Source of the DNA: Psychrobacillus lasiicapitis
Lineage (GTDB): Bacteria; Bacillota; Bacilli; Bacillales_A; Planococcaceae
DNA length: 64,000 nt
Assembly: GCF_006861795.1 (NCBI RefSeq)
Contig: NZ_VDGH01000003.1
Coordinates: 367,389 to 431,388 of the forward strand
Direction of reading: 5' to 3'
The notes beneath the pieces were generated by a model. That model saw only the letters and a list, made by a program, of their open reading frames with translations. It made no database searches and was not told where the DNA came from. Below are positions 1-10,215 of this stretch, piece by piece (the stretch's first letter is position 1; the number at the start of each line of letters is the position of its first letter). The translations under genes were made by a program, and so were the position numbers.

Positions 1-294
1 GAAAGTAAACGTGGTGGCGGTGGATATATTCGAATCCTCCGCGTGCGGGCGCATACGAAAGCTGATTTGATTGAGCATATAATACAAGGACTAGAAAAAG
101 GGGCATCTGAAACAGTAACAGAAGATATTGTGTTCCGATTGATCGATGAAGAAGTTATATCGAATCGAGAAGCAAAACTTATCTTAGCTGCCCTTAATCG
201 AACCACACTTGCTATTCCACTACCAGCAAGAGATGAGCTAAGAGCGCGTATACTGTGTGCAATGCTACTTACATTAAAATATGAAAAAAAGTGA
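1..294 (+). CDS. ctsR: CtsR, class III heat-shock repressor (5' truncated by window edge)
   Basis: Only the last 97 residues are visible; the frame is open from base 1, so the start lies upstream. The fragment opens with the glycine-rich wing (ESKRGGGGYIR) of the winged-helix DNA-binding domain, followed by the helical C-terminal dimerisation domain. In the family CtsR represses clp genes, and the Arg in this wing is the residue whose phosphorylation by McsB is reported to switch off DNA binding. It is the first gene of the clp operon, 21 bp before mcsA, which supports autoregulation with its modulators. The promoter and CtsR operator are outside the window. Confidence 0.95.
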   Translation, partial: ESKRGGGGYIRILRVRAHTKADLIEHIIQGLEKGASETVTEDIVFRLIDEEVISNREAKLILAALNRTTLAIPLPARDELRARILCAMLLTLKYEKK

Positions 295-315
295 AGATGA
301 ACGGGGTGTTGGAAA

Positions 316-861
316 GTGATTTGTGAAAATTGTAAGCAAAGACCTGCAAAAGTAACAGTTACGCAAGTGCATAACGGTGAACACTTTGAAAGACATTATT
401 GTGAGGTCTGTGCAAATAGTCTCCACCCGTTTTACGTGGAATATAAACATGATCCATTATCTCTCCATCAACTATTAACAAATTGGTTCAATCATACAGA
501 GCAGCAACCAATGCAACAAGTGCAGAAAAAAGTTCCATTAGAATGTGAAGCATGTGGTTGGTCTATTCAACGATTTTTAGACGAAGGAAAATTTGGTTGT
601 GCCTCTTGTTACAATAGTTTTCGCGAACAATTACCTACTGTATTTAAACGTTTACATAACGGAAACGTGACACATGTAGGGAAAGCGCCTGGCGCTTTCG
701 GTGAAAAATTAGCGGTGAAAAAACGAATTGAAGAAATAAGATTGCAAATGAAAGAAGCGATTGAAACAGAAAAATTCGAAGAAGCCGCACTGCTAAGAGA
801 TGAGGTAAGGGAACTGGAAGATAAACTTGCCGCTGGAGGTGAAGAAACGCATGTCGATTGA
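316..861 (+). CDS. mcsA: McsA, zinc-finger activator of the arginine kinase McsB
   Basis: The 181-residue protein has four CXXC pairs (Cys3/6, 29/32, 77/80, 95/98), the double zinc-finger layout of McsA. It ends in a UVR-type coiled motif at about residues 138-172. In Bacilli McsA binds and activates McsB and modulates CtsR and ClpC. The GTG start at 316 is chosen because the first CXXC begins at residue 3 and no earlier in-frame start precedes it with a better ribosome site; a GGGGTG lies about 8 bases upstream. The 3' end overlaps mcsB by 11 bp. Confidence 0.95.
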   Translation: MICENCKQRPAKVTVTQVHNGEHFERHYCEVCANSLHPFYVEYKHDPLSLHQLLTNWFNHTEQQPMQQVQKKVPLECEACGWSIQRFLDEGKFGCASCYNSFREQLPTVFKRLHNGNVTHVGKAPGAFGEKLAVKKRIEEIRLQMKEAIETEKFEEAALLRDEVRELEDKLAAGGEETHVD

Positions 862-1951
862 ACGTTTTTTAGATAACTCGATTTCTAGTTGGATGGCAGG
901 AGATGGAGAGCATTCAGATATTGTCATGAGTACAAGAATTCGACTAGCAAGAAACTTAAACGGATATCGATTTCCTCTTGCATTTACAGAAGACGAAGCG
1001 CATAAAATTGACCAATCCGTCTCGGCTACGTTATTAGATGCGAATGAGGATCTGGAGATGAATTTTTCCTCCATTCAAATAAAGGATTTGTCTGAATTGA
1101 GTCGTCAAGTGCTTGTAGAAAAGCATTTAATCAGTCCTAAGCTAGCAAATTCGCCGATGACTGGTTCTGCCCTCATATCTGATGATGAGGCTGTTAGCGT
1201 AATGGTCAATGAGGAAGACCATATTCGTATTCAATGCTTATTTCCAGGTCTCCAAATTCAAGAAGCATACAAGCAAGCAGACACGATTGATCGAGTTTTA
1301 GAAAAAGAGCTATCTTATGCGTTTGATGAACAATTCGGTTATTTAACAAGCTGTCCTACTAATACCGGTACTGGTTTACGTGCATCCGTTATGATGCATT
1401 TACCAGCGCTAACGATAACCAAACAAATGAACCGAATCGTAACAATTATCTCTAGATTAGGAATGGTTGTAAGGGGTATTTACGGGGAAGGTAGTGAAGC
1501 GCTCGGGAATGTATACCAAGTATCCAACCAAACAACTCTTGGTAAAACAGAGGAAGACATAATTGCCGATCTTCAAAGCATTGCCGAACAAATTATTCAA
1601 AAAGAAAGAGAAGCTAGAAATGCACTTTTAAAGCATTCAGCCAATACACTAGAGGATCGGTTATATCGTTCATTAGGAACCTTGTCGTACGCGCGTATTA
1701 TGACTACAGAAGAGGCGGCAAAGTGTCTGTCCGATGTGCGTTTAGGAATAGATATGGGACTTATTGAAGATGTAGATGAGACTATTTTGAATGAATGTAT
1801 GGTCTTTATGCAACCAGGATTTTTACAACAATATGCCGGAACGACTTTAAATACTTCTGAAAGAGATTTGTTTCGAGCGAAGTTGCTAAGGGAAAGGTTG
1901 CAAAAGGGAGAAAAAACGAAAACAAAAGGAGAGAACTCATATGATGTTTAA
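851..1951 (+). CDS. mcsB: McsB, protein-arginine kinase
   Basis: The protein is 366 residues when started at the ATG at 851, which follows GGAGGTG (834-840) inside the end of mcsA. It belongs to the phosphagen (guanido) kinase fold: the nucleotide-binding STRIRLARN lies at 27-35, and the catalytic-loop segment SCPTNTGTG is near residue 165. McsB phosphorylates arginines on CtsR and on misfolded proteins, marking them for ClpCP. An in-frame start at 827 exists but lies before the ribosome site and lacks family support. The 11-bp overlaps at both ends suggest translational coupling with mcsA and clpC. Confidence 0.96.
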   Translation: MSIERFLDNSISSWMAGDGEHSDIVMSTRIRLARNLNGYRFPLAFTEDEAHKIDQSVSATLLDANEDLEMNFSSIQIKDLSELSRQVLVEKHLISPKLANSPMTGSALISDDEAVSVMVNEEDHIRIQCLFPGLQIQEAYKQADTIDRVLEKELSYAFDEQFGYLTSCPTNTGTGLRASVMMHLPALTITKQMNRIVTIISRLGMVVRGIYGEGSEALGNVYQVSNQTTLGKTEEDIIADLQSIAEQIIQKEREARNALLKHSANTLEDRLYRSLGTLSYARIMTTEEAAKCLSDVRLGIDMGLIEDVDETILNECMVFMQPGFLQQYAGTTLNTSERDLFRAKLLRERLQKGEKTKTKGENSYDV

Positions 1952-4391
1952 TCGATTCACACAAAGGTCGCAAAAAGTTTTACAATTAGCGCAAGAAGAA
2001 GCAATTCGCTTAAAGCACGAATCTATCGGAACAGAACATATATTGCTTGGTTTAATCCGTGAAGGTAGTGGTATAGCTGCAAAAGCATTAGAAGCGATCG
2101 AAGTTGATACCAAAGTTATTGAAGTGGGAATTGAAGAGCTAGTTGGAACTGGAGCCGAAGAAGTTGGCCCAATCGTCAACTACACACCACGTGCGAAAAA
2201 AGTAATTGAGCTCTCCGTAGACGAGTCTCGCAAACTTGGACACTCCTATATAGGTACAGAGCATCTATTACTAGCATTGATCCGAGAAGGAGAAGGAGTA
2301 GCGGCAAGAGTTTTAAATAACGCAGGTGTTAGCCTAAACAAAGCTCGCCAACAAGTTCTACAATTACTAGGCAGTAATGATCAATCTCATGGGAATTCGA
2401 ATAATAGTGCTGCTCCGGCAAGTACTCCTACGCTCGACGGATTAGCACGTGATTTAACTCAAATTGCTAGAGAAGGTACACTAGATCCAGTTGTGGGACG
2501 CAGTAAAGAAATTACACGTGTAATTGAGATCTTAGCGCGCCGAACAAAAAATAACCCTGTTTTGATAGGGGAACCTGGTGTTGGTAAAACAGCGATCGCA
2601 GAAGGTCTTGCTCAGCAAATTATCCAAAATGAAGTCCCAGAAATATTGCGTGATAAACGAGTAATGACACTAGATATGGGAACAGTGGTTGCTGGGACGA
2701 AATATCGCGGTGAATTTGAGGACCGTTTGAAAAAAGTAATGGATGAAATTCGCCAGGCTGGAAATGTTATTCTGTTCATAGATGAGCTTCATACGTTAAT
2801 AGGAGCAGGTGGAGCAGAAGGTGCAATAGATGCATCGAACATTTTAAAACCAGCACTTGCACGTGGGGAAATTCAATGTATTGGTGCGACAACATTAGAT
2901 GAATATCGAAAATACATTGAGAAAGACGCTGCGTTAGAGCGTCGTTTCCAACCGATCCAAGTGGATGAACCATCAGTCGCTGAAGCGATTCAAATTATAT
3001 ACGGCTTACGTGATCGTTATGAAGCCCATCACCGTGTGAAAATTACAGACGAAGCGGTAGAAGCGGCAGTTAAAATGTCCGATCGTTATATCTCGGATCG
3101 TTTCTTACCAGATAAAGCAATCGATTTAATCGATGAGGCAGGCTCAAAAGTAAGACTACGTTCTTACACAACACCTCCTAATTTAAAAGAATTGGAGGCA
3201 AAGCTAGAAGCAATTCGTTCAGAGAAAAACGCTGCTGTTCAAAGTCAAGAATTTGAAAAAGCTGCATCTTTCCGCGACAAAGAACAAAAGCTTAAAGACG
3301 AGCTAGAAAAAATGAAGAATGACTGGAAAGAAAAACAAGGAAAAGAAGAGTCAGAAGTAACGGTAGAAGATATTGCGGCAGTTGTTTCTATGTGGACGGG
3401 AGTACCTGTTTCTAAGCTAGCGCAAACTGAATCTGAAAAGTTATTAAAGCTTGAAGAAAAGCTGCATGAACGAGTAATCGGTCAAGCGGAAGCTGTAGAT
3501 GCGATTTCTCGAGCAATTCGCCGAGCTCGTGCAGGTTTAAAAGACCCTAAACGACCAATTGGTTCCTTTATTTTTCTTGGACCTACTGGTGTAGGTAAAA
3601 CAGAACTTGCACGTGCGCTTGCTGAAGTAATGTTTGGCGATGAAGACGCGATGATCCGTGTAGATATGTCCGAGTATATGGAAAAACACTCGACTTCACG
3701 TCTAGTAGGGTCTCCTCCAGGTTATGTTGGATTTGATGATGGCGGACAGTTAACAGAAAAAGTACGTCGTAAACCTTATTCAGTTATCTTGTTAGATGAA
3801 ATAGAGAAAGCACATCCAGATGTGTTTAATATTCTCTTGCAAGTTTTAGAAGATGGTCGACTAACTGATTCTAAAGGACGTACAGTAGACTTCCGCAACA
3901 CAGTTGTCATTATGACCTCTAACGTAGGAGCGGATGCACTTAAATACAATAAACATGTTGGATTTAACCTACAAGAAGCTGGAAAAACGGATTATAAAGA
4001 CATGAAGGGCAAAATGCTAGAAGAATTGAAAAAAGCATTCCGTCCTGAATTCTTAAACCGTTTAGATGAAATGATTGTCTTCCACTCACTAGAAAAAGAA
4101 CATTTAAAACAAATTGTTTCACTAATGACGGAACAATTAGCTAAACGCTTAAAAGAACAAGGAATAGAACTCGAGCTTACAGAAGCAGCTCAAGAGAAAA
4201 TTACAACAGAAGGATTCGATCCGGCTTACGGTGCACGTCCATTGCGTAGAGCACTACAAAAACACGTAGAAGACCGACTTTCTGAAGAGTTATTAAAAGG
4301 GGAAGTCTTAGCAGGGCAACATGTCGTGTTTGATGTAGAAAATGATGAATTTGTTGTACGTACAAAAGCGGCGGTAGCAGCAGAAAAATAA
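1941..4391 (+). CDS. clpC: ClpC, AAA+ unfoldase of the Clp protease
   Basis: This 816-residue Hsp100 protein has a duplicated Clp N domain (about 1-145), a first AAA+ module with Walker [10 protein letters not shown] at 210-218 and Walker B FIDEL, a UVR-like coiled-coil M domain (about 410-470) that docks McsB/MecA-type adaptors, and a second AAA+ module with Walker [10 protein letters not shown]. The C-terminal sensor-2 motif GARPLRRAL is present. With ClpP it degrades arginine-phosphorylated and adaptor-delivered proteins. The start MMF overlaps mcsB by 11 bp, with GGAGAG upstream. It is the last gene before a strong terminator. Confidence 0.98.
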   Translation: MMFNRFTQRSQKVLQLAQEEAIRLKHESIGTEHILLGLIREGSGIAAKALEAIEVDTKVIEVGIEELVGTGAEEVGPIVNYTPRAKKVIELSVDESRKLGHSYIGTEHLLLALIREGEGVAARVLNNAGVSLNKARQQVLQLLGSNDQSHGNSNNSAAPASTPTLDGLARDLTQIAREGTLDPVVGRSKEITRVIEILARRTKNNPVLIGEPGVGKTAIAEGLAQQIIQNEVPEILRDKRVMTLDMGTVVAGTKYRGEFEDRLKKVMDEIRQAGNVILFIDELHTLIGAGGAEGAIDASNILKPALARGEIQCIGATTLDEYRKYIEKDAALERRFQPIQVDEPSVAEAIQIIYGLRDRYEAHHRVKITDEAVEAAVKMSDRYISDRFLPDKAIDLIDEAGSKVRLRSYTTPPNLKELEAKLEAIRSEKNAAVQSQEFEKAASFRDKEQKLKDELEKMKNDWKEKQGKEESEVTVEDIAAVVSMWTGVPVSKLAQTESEKLLKLEEKLHERVIGQAEAVDAISRAIRRARAGLKDPKRPIGSFIFLGPTGVGKTELARALAEVMFGDEDAMIRVDMSEYMEKHSTSRLVGSPPGYVGFDDGGQLTEKVRRKPYSVILLDEIEKAHPDVFNILLQVLEDGRLTDSKGRTVDFRNTVVIMTSNVGADALKYNKHVGFNLQEAGKTDYKDMKGKMLEELKKAFRPEFLNRLDEMIVFHSLEKEHLKQIVSLMTEQLAKRLKEQGIELELTEAAQEKITTEGFDPAYGARPLRRALQKHVEDRLSEELLKGEVLAGQHVVFDVENDEFVVRTKAAVAAEK

Positions 4392-4397
4392 TATTGC

Positions 4398-4434
4398 GGG
4401 CATTCCAACCCTAAGGACGGAATGCCCTTTTTTT
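4398..4434 (+). terminator. Rho-independent terminator of the clp operon
   Basis: A perfect 9-bp stem (GGGCATTCC 4398-4406 with GGAATGCCC 4419-4427) is followed by a run of seven T. It closes the ctsR-mcsA-mcsB-clpC unit seven bases after the clpC stop. Confidence 0.92.
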
Positions 4435-4444
4435 ACTCAGTATC

Positions 4445-4543
4445 AATCTAGCGCCAGCGCTTTGCTCCAGGATATGGCGTATTTTGCAGACCTATCACAT
4501 TCTCATTTACCTGTCGGAGACAACTAGGCGCTTTTGCTTTTTA
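4445..4543. repeat. Degenerate interspersed-repeat-like element upstream of radA
   Basis: The element begins with CTAGCGCCAGCGC and ends with CTAGGCGCTTTTGCTTTTT, so AGCGCC (4450-4455) and GGCGCT (4527-4532) form terminal inverted arms; GCTCC (4464-4468) and GGAG (4516-4519) can also pair. I recall similar GCGCC...CTGTCGG...GGCGCTT intergenic elements from Bacillaceae genomes, but copy number cannot be tested here. The terminal T-rich tract could act as a weak terminator or RNA structure before radA. Part of the core (CTGTCGGAGACAACT) resembles CTGTCGCAGACGACT after adk (about 48998-49012). Confidence 0.45.
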
Positions 4544-4556
4544 CATAGGAGGTACC

Positions 4557-5927
4557 ATGGCGAAGAAAAAAACGAAATTTATGTGTAATGCTTGCGGATA
4601 TGAGGCCGCTAAATGGATGGGAAGATGTCCAGGATGTGGTGAATGGAATACGATGGTGGAAGAGGTAGAGATCGTATCGAAAGGTCCTAAACGCACTTTT
4701 CAGCATTCTACAGGCGTAACGCAAAAAGCAACCCCCATTATTGCAGTGGAAACTGTGGAGGAACCACGAGTAGTAACCGACTTTGGTGAGTTAAATCGTG
4801 TGCTTGGTGGAGGGATAGTACCTGGTTCGCTTGTGTTAATAGGTGGAGATCCGGGTATTGGGAAGTCGACACTTCTTTTGCAAGTTTCAGCCTTACTTGC
4901 GAATAAAGGAGAGCGAGTTTTATATATCTCTGGTGAAGAATCTATCCGCCAAACAAAACTTCGTGCAGAACGTTTAGGGGTTACCTCGGCGGAACTATAT
5001 ATTTATTCGGAAACCAATTTAGAATTGATCAACGAAACAATCGATAGTGTAGAACCCAAGTTTGTGATCGTGGATTCTATTCAGACGGTGCACCACCCGG
5101 AAGTAACAAGCGCTCCAGGAAGTGTCTCTCAGGTACGAGAATGTACAGCTGAACTAATGCGTATTGCCAAGACAAAAAACGTCGCTATCTTTTTAGTTGG
5201 ACATGTAACGAAAGAAGGACAAATTGCAGGTCCCCGTATACTTGAACATATGGTAGATACCGTTTTATATTTTGAAGGAGAACGCCATCATACGTATAGA
5301 ATTTTAAGGTCTCAAAAAAATCGCTTCGGTTCCACTAACGAAATAGCAATCTTCGAAATGGTGCAGCAAGGATTAAAAGAAGTGTTAAATCCCTCTGAAT
5401 TATTCCTACAAGAACGTTCGCATGGTGCTGCAGGTTCGGCAATTGTTGCTTCGATGGAAGGGACAAGGCCGATTTTAGTTGAGATACAAGCGCTTGTAAC
5501 ACAATCCAGTTTTAACTACCCGAAACGAATGGCAACCGGAATTGATCAGAACCGCGTGTCATTACTTATGGCGGTGCTAGAAAAACGTATGGGATTGTTG
5601 CTTCAAACACAAGATGCATATATAAAAGTTGCGGGTGGAGTAAAACTAGACGAACCTGCGATCGATTTAGCCGTCCTAGTAAGTATTGTATCCAGTTTTC
5701 GGGATACAGGTGTAACTCCTACCGATTGTTTTATAGGAGAAGTTGGGTTAACAGGAGAAGTCCGAAGAGTCTCTAGAATTGAACAACGTGTACAGGAAGC
5801 GGCGAAGTTAGGGTTCAAACGAGCGATAGTTCCGGCGTCTAATATAGGTGGATGGGATTATCCAAAAGGAATTCAGGTTATAGGTATAGAATCTGTAAAT
5901 GAAGCAATGAAAGAAGCATTTTCTTAA
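4557..5927 (+). CDS. radA: RadA/Sms, DNA branch-migration ATPase
   Basis: The 456-residue protein begins with a C4 zinc finger (Cys10, 13, 24, 27). The RecA-like ATPase core has Walker [11 protein letters not shown] at 96-105 and the RadA-specific KNRFG motif near residue 255. A Lon-protease-like C-terminal domain follows. RadA extends recombination intermediates and acts in repair and transformation. The ATG at 4557 has an ideal AGGAGGT seven bases upstream. In B. subtilis radA is followed by disA; here the PIN/TRAM gene follows after only 89 bp. Confidence 0.97.
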   Translation: MAKKKTKFMCNACGYEAAKWMGRCPGCGEWNTMVEEVEIVSKGPKRTFQHSTGVTQKATPIIAVETVEEPRVVTDFGELNRVLGGGIVPGSLVLIGGDPGIGKSTLLLQVSALLANKGERVLYISGEESIRQTKLRAERLGVTSAELYIYSETNLELINETIDSVEPKFVIVDSIQTVHHPEVTSAPGSVSQVRECTAELMRIAKTKNVAIFLVGHVTKEGQIAGPRILEHMVDTVLYFEGERHHTYRILRSQKNRFGSTNEIAIFEMVQQGLKEVLNPSELFLQERSHGAAGSAIVASMEGTRPILVEIQALVTQSSFNYPKRMATGIDQNRVSLLMAVLEKRMGLLLQTQDAYIKVAGGVKLDEPAIDLAVLVSIVSSFRDTGVTPTDCFIGEVGLTGEVRRVSRIEQRVQEAAKLGFKRAIVPASNIGGWDYPKGIQVIGIESVNEAMKEAFS

Positions 5928-5944
5928 GTTTAAGACTTAAAGAC

Positions 5945-5990
5945 ATACTCCTTGTGGTCTTAATAGACGTAGTAAGACCGCAAGAAGTAT
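5945..5990. repeat. Long inverted repeat where disA would be expected
   Basis: Two 18-base arms (5945-5962 and 5973-5990) pair with one G-T wobble and one mismatch around a 10-base loop. No T-run follows, so it is not a standard intrinsic terminator. It fills most of the 89-bp gap between radA and the PIN/TRAM gene. It could be an RNA processing or stabilising hairpin, or a scar of gene loss. Confidence 0.6.
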
Positions 5991-6016
5991 AATAAATAAT
6001 TAATGGAGGTGGCATT

Positions 6017-7108
6017 TTGTTGAAATGGATTATACAAATCGCATTTGTTTTAATTGGTGGTACATTGGGTTTAATATTATTACCGCATTTATACGAATTA
6101 ATTAATTTATCCAATAACCCTTGGATCCACAATCCTTACGTATCAATTTTAATTGGAGCAATATTACTTTACGTTGCAGCCTTGTTTTTAACGGATTACT
6201 TAATAAACTTTATTAAGTGGATGGAAGAACGGTTGTTGCGGGCGCCGATTGGAGATTTACTTTTCGGTACACTTGGTTTAGTTATTGGATTAATCGTTGC
6301 ATTTTTACTTGGATCAGCTATTAATAATATTGCCTTTTTGGGCATTGACTCTATTGTACCGGTATTATTATCAATCGTACTTGGATACTTAGGTTTCCAG
6401 GTAGGGTTTAAAAAACGAGATGAATTAATTCATGTTTTTACTTCTACTAAGCAACAAACTAGCAAAAAGAAAGCTGCAGATGAAGAAGGTGCACAAGGTT
6501 TAGGTCTGGGAACATATAAGTTGCTAGATACCAGTGTGATTATCGATGGACGTATTACGGATATATCAGAAACAGGGTTTATCGAGGGAGTATTGGTGGT
6601 TCCACAGTTCGTGCTAACAGAGCTGCAACATATAGCTGATTCTTCTGACACGCTTAAAAGAACAAGAGGACGGCGTGGATTAGATGTACTGAAAAAACTG
6701 CAAACCGAACGTGCTTCTGCAGTCTTAATAGTAGAGGATGACTTTGAAGATATACAAGAAGTAGATTTAAAGCTAGTGCGACTAGCTAAAAAGATGAATG
6801 GAATCGTTGTAACAAATGATTTTAACTTGAACAAAGTATGTGACCTACATCAAGTTCGTGTTTTGAATATTAATGACTTAGCAAATGCAGTAAAGCCAGT
6901 CGTTATTCCTGGGGAAATAATGCATGTAGTTGTCATTAAAGATGGAAAAGAACATAATCAAGGTGTTGCTTACTTAGATGATGGTACGATGATTGTTGTG
7001 GAAGGTGGAAAAGCGTATATCGGTCAGGCGATAAACGTGGAAGTAACAAGTGTATTGCAAACTTCCGCAGGTCGGATGATTTTTGCGAAACCACAAGAAT
7101 CTAAATAA
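6017..7108 (+). CDS. yacL: Membrane-anchored PIN/TRAM domain protein (YacL family)
   Basis: The 363-residue protein starts with four hydrophobic membrane segments (about residues 3-25, 40-60, 78-98 and 105-125). A PIN nuclease-like domain follows, beginning at LLDTSVIIDGRI near residue 170 with conserved acidic residues (for example VTNDFNLN), then a C-terminal TRAM domain (about 295-355). A role in RNA binding or cleavage at the membrane is inferred from the domains; the family's substrate is not established to my knowledge. The TTG start at 6017 is favoured by GGAGGT six bases upstream; TTG at 6020 is the alternative. Confidence 0.92.
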   Translation: MLKWIIQIAFVLIGGTLGLILLPHLYELINLSNNPWIHNPYVSILIGAILLYVAALFLTDYLINFIKWMEERLLRAPIGDLLFGTLGLVIGLIVAFLLGSAINNIAFLGIDSIVPVLLSIVLGYLGFQVGFKKRDELIHVFTSTKQQTSKKKAADEEGAQGLGLGTYKLLDTSVIIDGRITDISETGFIEGVLVVPQFVLTELQHIADSSDTLKRTRGRRGLDVLKKLQTERASAVLIVEDDFEDIQEVDLKLVRLAKKMNGIVVTNDFNLNKVCDLHQVRVLNINDLANAVKPVVIPGEIMHVVVIKDGKEHNQGVAYLDDGTMIVVEGGKAYIGQAINVEVTSVLQTSAGRMIFAKPQESK

Positions 7109-7112
7109 GGGG

Positions 7113-7150
7113 AGGGGTTATTTCCTATTTTATTAGGAAAAGCCCTTTTT
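7113..7150 (+). terminator. Terminator or attenuator between yacL and ispD
   Basis: The arm GGGGTTATTTCCTA pairs with TAGGAAAAGCCC with one bulged base and is followed directly by a T-run. It would reduce transcription into ispD, which may therefore have its own input. Confidence 0.7.
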
Positions 7151-7175
7151 CTATGTAGTGTAGGAGGGTATGCTA

Positions 7176-7868
7176 TTGTTGTATACGGTATTGTTACCTG
7201 CTGCTGGAAGTGGTAAAAGGATGGGAGCAGGCCAAAATAAACTTTTTTTAGAATTAAGAAAGATTCCAATTTTAATACATACTTTACGCGCTTTTGAACA
7301 AGATCCGAAGTGTCATCAAATAGTATTAGCAGTGAAAAAAGAGGAACAAGCTTTTATCGAAGAGTTGCTAGTAAAACATCGGATTTCCAAGGTTGCCGCC
7401 ATCACCGAAGGAGGAGCAGAACGGCAGCATAGTGTATATGCTTGTTTAAAGGCTTCCCCAACGAATGGTATTGTGCTTGTACATGATGCTGCAAGACCGT
7501 TCATTAGACAAGAGGTTATCCATCGGTTAGTACAAACCGCAGAAGAGTTTGGGGCAGCGGTAGCGGCGGTTCGTGCAAAGGACACGGTGAAAAAAGTAGA
7601 AAATGGTATAATCCAAGAAACAGTCGATCGAGAAAGCCTCTGGATTATTCAAACACCGCAAGCATTCCGGTATGATGTACTGGAAAAAGCAGAAAGAATG
7701 GCGGAAAAAGAAGGTTTTTTAGGTACAGACGAAGCGATGCTTGTAGAACGACAAGGAGAGCAGGTTCATATTGTAGAAAGTACTTATGATAACCTGAAGA
7801 TGACAACGCAAGAAGATCTTCTTTTTGGAGAAGTAATTTTAACTAAACGAGAGCAGGAGGAACAATAG
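7176..7868 (+). CDS. ispD: IspD, 2-C-methyl-D-erythritol 4-phosphate cytidylyltransferase
   Basis: IspD transfers CMP from CTP to MEP in the non-mevalonate isoprenoid pathway. The nucleotide-binding loop [10 protein letters not shown] sits at the N-terminus, followed by the substrate motifs LVHDAARPF and VKDTVKKV and by QTPQAF, all typical of the family. The start is uncertain: an ATG at 7170 is only two bases from AGGAGGG (7162-7168), so TTG at 7176, seven bases away, is the better-spaced start. The next enzyme of the pathway that lies in this window, IspF, follows two bases downstream. Confidence 0.95.
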   Translation: MLYTVLLPAAGSGKRMGAGQNKLFLELRKIPILIHTLRAFEQDPKCHQIVLAVKKEEQAFIEELLVKHRISKVAAITEGGAERQHSVYACLKASPTNGIVLVHDAARPFIRQEVIHRLVQTAEEFGAAVAAVRAKDTVKKVENGIIQETVDRESLWIIQTPQAFRYDVLEKAERMAEKEGFLGTDEAMLVERQGEQVHIVESTYDNLKMTTQEDLLFGEVILTKREQEEQ

Positions 7869-7869
7869 A

Positions 7870-8349
7870 ATGATGCGAATTGGTCAAGGATTTGATGTGC
7901 ATGAATTTGCGGACAATCGTCCGTTAATAATAGGTGGGGTAACAATTCCTTACGAAAGAGGTCTTATCGGGCATTCAGATGCAGACGTACTGCTTCACAC
8001 AATTACCGACGCAGCTCTTGGAGCAATTGGAGAAGGAGATATTGGACGGCATTTCCCAGACACTGATCCTGATTTTAAAGATGCAGATTCAGCAAAACTT
8101 TTAGAGCATATTTGGAAACTAGTAGATGAAAGAGGATACAAACTAGGGAATATCGATTGTACGATCATTGCCCAAAAACCAAAAATGGCACCACATATAG
8201 AAACAATTCGGGCACGTGTCGCAGAACTTCTACAGGCAGACGTTAGTCAGATAAATGTGAAAGCAACAACAACTGAAAAATTAGGTTTTACAGGACGTGA
8301 AGAAGGAATTGCTTCCATGGCAACTATATTGCTTCTAAAGAAAGACTAA
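7870..8349 (+). CDS. ispF: IspF, 2-C-methyl-D-erythritol 2,4-cyclodiphosphate synthase
   Basis: The 159-residue protein has the zinc ligands of the family in GFDVH at the N-terminus and in the HSDADVLLH loop, plus the C-terminal [14 protein letters not shown] motif that contacts the cytidine. It cyclises CDP-ME 2-phosphate to MEcPP with release of CMP. The first ATG (7870) follows AGGAGG by nine bases; a second ATG at 7873 is equally possible. It is translated as a pair with ispD. Confidence 0.97.
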   Translation: MMRIGQGFDVHEFADNRPLIIGGVTIPYERGLIGHSDADVLLHTITDAALGAIGEGDIGRHFPDTDPDFKDADSAKLLEHIWKLVDERGYKLGNIDCTIIAQKPKMAPHIETIRARVAELLQADVSQINVKATTTEKLGFTGREEGIASMATILLLKKD

Positions 8350-8419
8350 CTTTTAAAAACAGGTTAGCAGTGGTAAAATATAAAAAGTTTAGATGCACGA
8401 AAATTAGGAGGAAATTCAA

Positions 8420-9883
8420 ATGACACAAGAAGTTCGCGTACGCTACGCGCCAAGTCCAACAGGGAACTTACATATTGGAGGAGCACGTACTGCATTATTT
8501 AACTATTTATATGCACGTCATCATAACGGAAAATTTATCGTTCGTATAGAGGACACGGATATCGAACGTAATATCGAAGGTGGCGAATTATCACAACTGG
8601 ATAACTTAAAATGGTTAGGTATCGAGTATGATGAGTCTGTTGATATCGGAGGACCTTATGCACCTTATCGCCAAATGGAGCGACTAGATGTTTATACAAA
8701 ACATGCAAAAGAAATGGTAGAAAAAGGCCATGCTTATAAATGCTTCTGTACATCAGAAGAATTAGAAGCTGACCGTGAAGTACAAAAAGCAAATGGGGTA
8801 GCTGCTCCTATGTATAATGGTAAATGCCGTCATTTATCAGCTGATGAAGTACAAGCAAAAGAAGCAGAAGGTCTTCCTTATACTATTCGCATGCGCGTCC
8901 CGGAAAATGTGACTTATACTTTTGAAGATTTAGTACGAGGGTCCGTTACATTCGAATCAAAAGATGTTGGTGATTGGGTTCTTGTGAAAGCAAATGGCAT
9001 TCCAACTTATAACTACGCAGTTGTATTAGATGATCATTTTATGAAAATTTCCCATGTATTTCGCGGAGAAGAGCATTTATCCAATACACCTAAACAATTG
9101 ATGGTATTCGATGTGTTCGGATGGGGATATCCGAAGTATGGCCATATGACATTGATCATTAATGAAAGCCGTAAAAAACTATCTAAACGTGACGAATCGA
9201 TTATTCAATTCGTTGCTCAATATAAAGACCTTGGCTACTTACCAGAAGCAATGTTCAACTTCTTTGCATTACTAGGTTGGTCTCCAGAAGGGGAAGAAGA
9301 AATTTTCTCTAAGGAAGAGCTTATTAAAATATTTGATGTAAACCGCTTATCTAAATCACCATCTATGTTCGATAAACAAAAACTAACATGGATGAACAAT
9401 CAATACATTAAACAGTTGCCATTAGAAAAAGTTATAGAACTCGCACTACCACATTTACAAAAAGCGGATCTTCTTCCGGCTGAACTATCAGAAGAACAAC
9501 GTGTCTGGGCAAATAACTTAATCGCACTTTACCAAGACCAAATGAGTTATGGGGCAGAGATTGTAGAATTATCTTCTTTGTTCTTTAACGATGAACTTGC
9601 ATATAATGAAGAAGCGACAGAAGTATTAGCGGGAGAACAAGTTCCAGAAGTAATGGCTGCATTTAAAGTACAATTAGAGAGCCTAGAAACTTTTGAAGCA
9701 GCAGAGATTAAAGCAACGATTAAAGCTGTACAAAAAGAAACGGGACATAAAGGAAAAAACTTATTTATGCCAATTCGTGTCGTAACGACTGGTCAAACAC
9801 ATGGTCCTGAATTAGCGGATGCCATCAGCTTAATAGGAAAAGAAAAAGTAATTGAACGCGTTGCTAAGTACGCAAAACAATAA
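8420..9883 (+). CDS. gltX: Glutamyl-tRNA synthetase (probably non-discriminating)
   Basis: This 487-residue class I synthetase has the HIGH-type motif at residues 18-21 ([13 protein letters not shown]) and the KMSKS-type KLSKRD near residue 255. A helical anticodon-binding domain follows. In most Bacilli this enzyme also charges tRNA-Gln with glutamate for correction by GatCAB; I infer the same here from phylogeny, not from a visible motif. The start follows TTAGGAGG by eight bases. The gltX-cysE-cysS order is conserved, but the T-box between them gives cysES separate control. Confidence 0.97.
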   Translation: MTQEVRVRYAPSPTGNLHIGGARTALFNYLYARHHNGKFIVRIEDTDIERNIEGGELSQLDNLKWLGIEYDESVDIGGPYAPYRQMERLDVYTKHAKEMVEKGHAYKCFCTSEELEADREVQKANGVAAPMYNGKCRHLSADEVQAKEAEGLPYTIRMRVPENVTYTFEDLVRGSVTFESKDVGDWVLVKANGIPTYNYAVVLDDHFMKISHVFRGEEHLSNTPKQLMVFDVFGWGYPKYGHMTLIINESRKKLSKRDESIIQFVAQYKDLGYLPEAMFNFFALLGWSPEGEEEIFSKEELIKIFDVNRLSKSPSMFDKQKLTWMNNQYIKQLPLEKVIELALPHLQKADLLPAELSEEQRVWANNLIALYQDQMSYGAEIVELSSLFFNDELAYNEEATEVLAGEQVPEVMAAFKVQLESLETFEAAEIKATIKAVQKETGHKGKNLFMPIRVVTTGQTHGPELADAISLIGKEKVIERVAKYAKQ

Positions 9884-9885
9884 GA

Positions 9886-9914
9886 TTGACTTTCCGCTCC
9901 TAAGGTGTGAAAAT
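9886..9914 (+). promoter_or_regulatory. Sigma-A promoter for the cysE-cysS T-box transcript
   Basis: TTGACT (9886-9891), a 17-base spacer and GAAAAT (9909-9914) lie immediately after the gltX stop. Transcription would start near 9921, just before the first T-box stem. Confidence 0.6.
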
Positions 9915-9931
9915 GATTGTACAAATACGAG

Positions 9932-10186
9932 AACGAAAAAATAGAAAGCGAAGAAGAGGAGAAGTAAGTAACGCATGTTCTTTAGAGAGGACCATCACCG
10001 GCTGAAAGTGGTCTGAACGAGTGGGTTACCGAAATGCACCTCAGAGCGCCACGCCGAACATGTCTAGTAGGCTGGACGTATCATCTGCGTTAAAGATGTC
10101 GAGTGGGAAAAAGAGAAAATTTTTCCAATCAGAGTGGAACCGCGCTTTTGCGTCTCTGTCTATTAGTAGGCAGAGGCGTTTTTTTG
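9932..10186 (+). promoter_or_regulatory. T-box riboswitch leader, tRNA-Cys specific
   Basis: The roughly 330-base gap between gltX and cysE is filled by this leader. The specifier loop contains GAAATGCACC, so the specifier codon is TGC (10035-10037), Cys. The T-box sequence AGAGTGGAACCGCG (10131-10144) contains TGGA, whose last base would pair with U73, the discriminator base of tRNA-Cys. A terminator stem with a T-run follows. Uncharged tRNA-Cys should stabilise the antiterminator and switch on cysE and cysS. Two independent features (codon and discriminator pairing) agree, so the specificity call is strong. Confidence 0.95.
10151..10185 (+). terminator. Regulated terminator of the Cys T-box
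   Basis: CGTCTCTGTC (10151-10160) pairs with GGCAGAGGCG (10169-10178), followed by seven T. The antiterminator alternative uses the upstream T-box bases. Confidence 0.88.
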
Positions 10187-10215
10187 TGCCAAAAAAACAA
10201 GGAGGAGGAACCAAA

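Noticed and set aside
10021..10215. N-terminal extension of cysE into the leader
   Set aside because: These bases belong to the T-box specifier, T-box and terminator elements, and the extension has no counterpart in CysE proteins.
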